A DNA stretch of 10,459 bases from Perlabentimonas sp964490015 (lineage in GTDB: Bacteria > Bacteroidota > Bacteroidia > Bacteroidales > Tenuifilaceae). Below, piece after piece: positions 5,213-10,459 of the stretch; the stretch's first letter is position 1, and each line of letters begins with the position of its first letter. The stretch spans positions 1 through 10,459 of the forward strand of contig CAZBBA010000112.1 in assembly GCA_964490015.1 (NCBI GenBank), written 5' to 3'. The position numbers and the translations under genes are program-made. The notes under the pieces were generated by a model, which made no database searches, was not told the origin of the DNA, and saw only the letters and a program-made list of their open reading frames with translations.

Positions 5213-8200
5213 CTACATCCCATGGCTATTGGGGATATGGTACTGCGGCCCGGTTTCGGGGCGTTTCCAGACGGTGATATTTACCGGTGTGCTTAAGGGT
5301 TCACTAACGCATCCGGAAGCTGTATTAGTAACAATAATCGTAAAGGGATGCACTGTGAATGGATCAGAACCCGGAGACCAACCTAAGTTTTTAGTTGTAT
5401 GGACAAATGGATTGCCTACAGGAATGGCCACAGTTCCTACTTCGCCACCGGTAGAGTAGGTGCAATCTATCACACCATCATTGTAAACCACAATGGTAAA
5501 GGGCGAGACGAAGTTGGTGTACTCAACATTTAATGTAATCACATCACCCTCACAGCCCACATCTGAACCAGCAAGTGTAAGTGTTGCCGTTGGTTTTGGA
5601 TTAACCGTTACAGTTGATGTGTTGGTAAGGGTTGCACTACACCCATACTCCGATGTTGCCACAATATAGTACTCTGTGGTTGTAACTGGAGCAGCTGTAA
5701 GAGTAACATTGCCCCCGGGGCCACTATTAACCGCTCCTCCACCAGGGTTATTTGTGCTTACAAGATAGTGTTGGAAAGATAAGGCTCCCGCAGCACCGGT
5801 AACTACTATTTCTGCTGCATCACCATTACAGATGGAAGGACTTGAAACCGCATTACTATTTGCAGGAACAGGGTAAACACTTACCGACAACTCATCGGTT
5901 ACTGTGGATGATCCTGTTTCGGCTACTCTAATCCTAAAGGGGGTTACAGATACTGATGTCCACTGAACCTGTACGCTTGCGGTAGTTGCTGAACCTACAA
6001 TGGTGCCACCACCATCGGGTAATGTCCATAGATATGTTCTGCCAGGCACATTCTGAGTGTAGTATGTTTCTGTTGCTCCGTTGCAGACCTCGGAACTTCC
6101 ATTTACATCTGGTTCTGGCACATCGGTTATGGTTACTACGTAATCCTCTGTTATGGTTGAACAACCCGTTGCTGTAATGGTTTCTGTTACCCTTACCCAT
6201 TTTGTTCCATAGGTACTCCAGCTAATGGTTGTAGCATAGGTTCCTTGTCCAGATTCGATTGTTCCGTCGGTTTCCCAGGTATACGTATGTCCTGCTACAG
6301 AAGAAGTACCCGTTGAATACTGCGTTGATGTGTTACGAGGTAAAGCCGTGAGCCCCGATATGACAGGCGAAGGAGACTCGTTTACGGTGAAAGTCACTGA
6401 ACGGGTGAAATCCTTTACTCCAGTAGCCCCAGTAGCATCGGAAATGTAGGATATGGTATACTCATAATCGCCAGGGCCACTAATGCCGGGCGATAGTGAA
6501 CTTATTGGGATGGGGTATGGAGTGAAACCAATATTAGGGACAGTAGTTTCGGATCCCCCGTTTACCTTATACCGAATTGTCCAGGGGCCATCACCAGTAA
6601 GGGCCACAGTAATATTTGCTGTTGATACCCCATCGTTGCAAATCTCCTCATCGCCGCTAGTAATGGTTACCGTAGGTAAGCTCTCCACCCCTATGGTGAG
6701 GTAGTGAGCGGGATTTGTAATGGTAACCGAGCCATTTGTAGTAAAAGTACCCGCAGTGGCAGTTCCCGAAATGGCAGCAGCTCCACGGTTAACCCACGAT
6801 GAACCATTCCACTCGGCAACGCGCAGCTTGCTCCGCGACGAGGCAGCGGGTGGAATGATGGTACTCAGGTTATCCCATCTTAACCTTACTACCGCAGTGC
6901 TGGCTGTAGTACCATACACGCTCCAGTACTCATTCTTGCTAATCACATCGAGTGGATCGGAATAGGCATCGGTATTAAGTGAAGACGTATGGTTGTCGGC
7001 AGATTGGTTAAAGTATTGAGCTACATAGTTGCCCGTAGCCGATACTGAGGATATACGAAGATTGCCGTATCGACGAACACCTCCAGCCTCATTACCGATT
7101 GGGAATATGAAGGAGGATCCCGAGGTTACGGCTTTCATAAGTGGCCCATCAACAAACGACGATGAGCTGCCGCCCGAAACGGCATTGGTGGCCGTATTGG
7201 TAACATGAAGAATATTAGTGCTATTGGTTCTGATATTCCCCGATGTTAGGTATAGAAACCTCGATACCTCAATTCCCGCTGTTCCTGCCAATGTAAGCCC
7301 TTCGGTATTATTAATTCTGAGTGAATAGAACCTTTCCGTATAGCTTGTAGATAGAGTCTGAGCATTTTCCCCATCAAAAATAACGGTACCTGTACCAGGG
7401 GTAAATCCATACTGAGCGGTATTATTATCGGTCCAATTGCCCGAAATATATATATCCTTATTATATCTTGTATTACTTAAAACAGTACCATTAGCAATGG
7501 TTAAACTTCCATTTACACGCATATTCTCGGCGCTCATATCTTTACGCCCAGTGCCCGAGAAGATTACATTCTGGTATGGTTTATAGAAGTTCCCTGGTTT
7601 TAACGGAAGGGATGCGGCATTATTTCCGGTAAACTCAATGGTGCTAGATGGATTTTCGAAAAACGAATCGTATGCACCGCCAGGAAACACAAACATTCCA
7701 CCAGCGGTTGAAGTTATTTTTAGTAAACCAGGCCCCTGAACATGTCCCAAGTTATGAAAGGTTGTAGTTCCTGTTTCGAGTGTTCCGTTTATTTCTACCG
7801 AATAGGCGTATGCGCTGTTCGCATTTAGAGTAATAGTGTGACCACTTGCAATAATTACCGGATGTCCATTGGGGATGCACCCACACGAAGCCCCATCGTG
7901 TCCGGTGGTTGACCAGTTATCGGCTCCATTCCAGCTGTTATTGGGGCGATCATTCCGACTGTAGAGTATTTGCGTTGGGGCAAAATTGGTAGAAGCCCCT
8001 GCAGTGTATTCACCATCAATATAGCTAACACTATTTAGGATTATTCTATTCGCATTCTCGTCAACATAAGTTGGAGGAGTATCACCAAGAATAGTCCACA
8101 GATACGTAGTAAAGTCATAACTAGCAGCCACATAGTTTGCCTCAGTATCGGTTCCCTGTTCCTTTACATCTCCCTGGAGGTACTGATAGATGTGTGATAT

Positions 8201-10459
8201 CACGGGATTATCAAAACCCGCAGACGAAACACTCCAGTAGTACGATAGCTCGTTAACGAGAGCATCAGTAACTGCTGGATTGGCATTGTTAATTGGTTTT
8301 ACAGTAATTGACCCAGGGGTACCTGTATTATGCACTGTATAGGTAACAGGAGTGTACTTTTCGGTTACCCCAATGGGGAAAGTAAATGTTGGAGAGGTTC
8401 CTGCCGGGAACAACTTTCTAACGCCATAGTCGCTGAGCACCCCGTTGGGCATTATCATTCGGGTTTCGTCGGGTGAGCCCGCAATGGTTGCATTCACACC
8501 AAGTGTAAGTAGGTAGTCGTCGATATACAAAATACCGTTGGTGAAAGTAAAGGCACCGTTAATGGTTAGATTTGTGGTCATCTCCACCCCATTGGAGTTA
8601 TCTATCTCTAGGTTACCAAATGTGCCATACATCCCAGTTAAATACTGCTTTCCCGAACCATTAAGCATCAGTTTACCGCCAGCACCACTGGTATGAACGC
8701 TGCGGTTTTCAACATTACCCATTACGGTTATGGTATTAGTCCCATCGTATAGCGTACCCGTTTGAAGCGAGAGGTTAGCATTAACCAATACGTTTGATGA
8801 GGCACTAAGCGATAAGGTGCCCGTAGGTTTTACCACCAGGTTGGCAAAATTGGTAAGATTTGTGCCATTGCCCTGTACAGACTGGTTTGCCCCGTTAAAT
8901 GTAGTAATCTGAGTGGGTGACCCCGGTCTATACCCGCCAGTATTAATTCCGCTACCGCCATCAATATTATTATTCATCAGGTTTCCTCCAATGGTTACAT
9001 TTAGTCCGTTGGCATTGAAAACGGAGTTACCATCGATGGTAAGGTTGTTGAGTACATTTATGGGGAAAATACGTGCATTGGCCGTTTTGGTTGTTGTTGT
9101 GGCATCAACAGTAAGGTTCCAAAGAGGTGTTGATGTCGCAAAATAGATGTTTGATCCATTGGTAACTGCTGACGATCCTAAAACAATACTGCCCCCTGTA
9201 ATGGATGATGAATCGGGTGTTAGGTACAAATCAGTGTACAATGCATTGTTAAATGTTCGCGAAATATTTAGCGTTCCTCCAGTCATGGTAAAGCGGCTCC
9301 CAGAGTTCAATATCTCAAGCATGGCCCTTGAGTTCTGAGCAAGCCGCCCATCGATGGTAACGGTTGAGGTTCCTCCCTGAGAGTATACCAGTGAACCCGA
9401 TGAGATGGTAGTAGGTCTGCGAATTTGCCCATTAACGAATAGGGTTGCATTTCCGTTCACAATTATCTCCGGGCTTCCTCCAGAGGCGTACTCTATGTCG
9501 TTGTTATAGTTTTGTCCCTGGATTCCGATATTAACAACCCCTTGATTTATCACCTCAAGCCTCCCGTTTAGAATCAGGTCACCATTACTGCTTGTAGTTC
9601 CAATATTAATTGTTCCCAGATTAACCGATAGCGCAGCCGAGTTGGGGATGGTAAACGACGACGTGGTAGCCAGAGTAAAGTTCAGCAAGGCGTTCGACAC
9701 ACGGAATGTTCCGTTATTAAGAACAAGTGCTGTTCCAGCACCCTGAAGTGTGAGGTTATCGGCGGTAACTTCGAGAATAGTATTGCGTGTTGTACCCTTA
9801 TCAACATACAGGTAGTTGAACTCATTGGTACCACCAGTACCAGATATTTCCTGATTAGTATTACCGATGAAGTAAATGTTTGTAACCCTAGCCGTATTTG
9901 CTCCATACATATCGAATGTGCCACCCATGTTGTTTAAACTACCCCTAATGTAAAGGCTGTTTGTTGCATTGGTGGTTGTTGAAACATCGAAATTTGCTCC
10001 TGCGGAAAGAATTACATGGCCATTGGCATAAACCGTTTGGGCAAATGTATTATTCATAAACCTAAGAGTACCGCTGGTAACGGTTATATCACCCTCAACG
10101 GTAAGCGTTCGGGCTGCTGTGGAGTTAAGCTGGGCAACGCCTGTACCTGTTCCACTAGCGGTAAAGTTGCCATAGATAGTCATATTGATATTCGGCATTC
10201 GGATCCAGCGTCCATTTGCTGGAGAAAGCGAAAGGTTATTGTAGTAAGTAATGCCTGCTGGTAGAGTAAAATCAGTTGTACCCGTGTTGTAGTACTCAAC
10301 CGTTCCGCCACCCGTGGAGAGGAAATTACCGAAGTCGCCAGCAGGGAAAGCAGCAGAAGCCACAGCCGATGAAATGCGGAGGGTCCCGTTTCCGGTTACC
10401 TTACTATCGGGGATTGCTCCAAAGTTATGCCCTGTTGTGGTGGTAATATCGAGGATTGA
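5213..10459 (-). CDS. Giant secreted/surface protein with duplicated beta modules and PKD/Ig-like domains (5' end outside window)
   Basis: The frame is open from the right edge, giving 1748 visible residues; the GTG at 10363 is an internal Val codon, not a convincing start, because homology to an internal module continues upstream of it. The composition is rich in Thr, Ser, Asn and Gly with many short beta-strand units (as in LTIDGN, VTIGGNL), typical of adhesin-like extracellular Bacteroidota proteins. Layout in visible residues: module A, about 11-822 (solenoid-like strands, then a sandwich with FTFPIG at 692-697 and YYWSV at 740-744); module B, about 827-1260 (start marked by WNGADNW and CGC, then FIFPIG at 1117-1122 and EYWSVYG); an Ig-like domain, 1261-1360 (ICNDG, GDGPWTIRY); two PKD-like domains, about 1363-1446 and 1449-1530 (YTWETDG; EVCNGATETYY, YLWTLPDGG); and two more Ig-like domains, 1532-1731. 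It ends in NSHGM with no evident type IX sorting domain. Role inferred: adhesion, matrix or surface layer; the ligand cannot be told. Confidence 0.88.
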   Translation of the reverse strand, partial: SILDITTTTGHNFGAIPDSKVTGNGTLRISSAVASAAFPAGDFGNFLSTGGGTVEYYNTGTTDFTLPAGITYYNNLSLSPANGRWIRMPNINMTIYGNFTASGTGTGVAQLNSTAARTLTVEGDITVTSGTLRFMNNTFAQTVYANGHVILSAGANFDVSTTTNATNSLYIRGSLNNMGGTFDMYGANTARVTNIYFIGNTNQEISGTGGTNEFNYLYVDKGTTRNTILEVTADNLTLQGAGTALVLNNGTFRVSNALLNFTLATTSSFTIPNSAALSVNLGTINIGTTSSNGDLILNGRLEVINQGVVNIGIQGQNYNNDIEYASGGSPEIIVNGNATLFVNGQIRRPTTISSGSLVYSQGGTSTVTIDGRLAQNSRAMLEILNSGSRFTMTGGTLNISRTFNNALYTDLYLTPDSSSITGGSIVLGSSAVTNGSNIYFATSTPLWNLTVDATTTTKTANARIFPINVLNNLTIDGNSVFNANGLNVTIGGNLMNNNIDGGSGINTGGYRPGSPTQITTFNGANQSVQGNGTNLTNFANLVVKPTGTLSLSASSNVLVNANLSLQTGTLYDGTNTITVMGNVENRSVHTSGAGGKLMLNGSGKQYLTGMYGTFGNLEIDNSNGVEMTTNLTINGAFTFTNGILYIDDYLLTLGVNATIAGSPDETRMIMPNGVLSDYGVRKLFPAGTSPTFTFPIGVTEKYTPVTYTVHNTGTPGSITVKPINNANPAVTDALVNELSYYWSVSSAGFDNPVISHIYQYLQGDVKEQGTDTEANYVAASYDFTTYLWTILGDTPPTYVDENANRIILNSVSYIDGEYTAGASTNFAPTQILYSRNDRPNNSWNGADNWSTTGHDGASCGCIPNGHPVIIASGHTITLNANSAYAYSVEINGTLETGTTTFHNLGHVQGPGLLKITSTAGGMFVFPGGAYDSFFENPSSTIEFTGNNAASLPLKPGNFYKPYQNVIFSGTGRKDMSAENMRVNGSLTIANGTVLSNTRYNKDIYISGNWTDNNTAQYGFTPGTGTVIFDGENAQTLSTSYTERFYSLRINNTEGLTLAGTAGIEVSRFLYLTSGNIRTNSTNILHVTNTATNAVSGGSSSSFVDGPLMKAVTSGSSFIFPIGNEAGGVRRYGNLRISSVSATGNYVAQYFNQSADNHTSSLNTDAYSDPLDVISKNEYWSVYGTTASTAVVRLRWDNLSTIIPPAASSRSKLRVAEWNGSSWVNRGAAAISGTATAGTFTTNGSVTITNPAHYLTIGVESLPTVTITSGDEEICNDGVSTANITVALTGDGPWTIRYKVNGGSETTVPNIGFTPYPIPISSLSPGISGPGDYEYTISYISDATGATGVKDFTRSVTFTVNESPSPVISGLTALPRNTSTQYSTGTSSVAGHTYTWETDGTIESGQGTYATTISWSTYGTKWVRVTETITATGCSTITEDYVVTITDVPEPDVNGSSEVCNGATETYYTQNVPGRTYLWTLPDGGGTIVGSATTASVQVQWTSVSVTPFRIRVAETGSSTVTDELSVSVYPVPANSNAVSSPSICNGDAAEIVVTGAAGALSFQHYLVSTNNPGGGAVNSGPGGNVTLTAAPVTTTEYYIVATSEYGCSATLTNTSTVTVNPKPTATLTLAGSDVGCEGDVITLNVEYTNFVSPFTIVVYNDGVIDCTYSTGGEVGTVAIPVGNPFVHTTKNLGWSPGSDPFTVHPFTIIVTNTASGCVSEPLSTPVNITVWKRPETGPQYHIPNSHGM

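Noticed and set aside
5229..7000. Several + strand open frames of 60-90 codons opposite the giant gene
   Set aside because: They lie antisense to a long frame with clear domain homology and show no motifs or start signals of their own.

Overview
The window looks like chromosomal DNA of a member of the Bacteroidota, probably a Bacteroidales-type or marine relative. Four things point there: a type-2 (eukaryote-like) IleRS C-terminus followed by a DksA/TraR-like gene and lspA, an arrangement I recall as common in that phylum; a TANNTTTG-type -7 box before lspA; an LspA with the long extracytoplasmic loop typical of the phylum; and a giant Thr/Ser/Asn/Gly-rich surface protein with PKD-like and Ig-like domains.

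Left part, + strand (1-3165): the 3' end of ileS, a 125-residue DksA/TraR-family protein whose zinc-finger cysteines are mostly lost, an intrinsic terminator abutting a promoter, then lspA and ispD overlapping by 14 bases. These are housekeeping genes: isoleucyl-tRNA charging, transcription control, lipoprotein maturation and MEP-pathway isoprenoid synthesis. An aminopeptidase P gene (3197-4591, - strand) converges on ispD, and its terminator lies inside the last codons of ispD.

Middle (4592-5212): a 621-base non-coding stretch between two - strand genes. It has a probable promoter for the aminopeptidase gene, a purine-rich array with a striking but degenerate 7-base periodicity (about 4714-5021, with a short recurrence at 5077-5101), a 31-base direct repeat inside the array, and a strong terminator for the gene to the right.

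Right half (5213-10459, - strand): one uninterrupted reading frame of 1748 visible residues, still open at the right edge. It encodes a secreted or surface adhesin-like protein. Two homologous long modules (beta-solenoid-like strands plus a beta-sandwich containing an FPIG motif) are followed by about five Ig/PKD-like domains. The C-terminus does not resemble a type IX secretion sorting domain, although the stop is followed directly by a terminator. I see no RNA genes, CRISPR arrays, insertion sequences or integrase genes.
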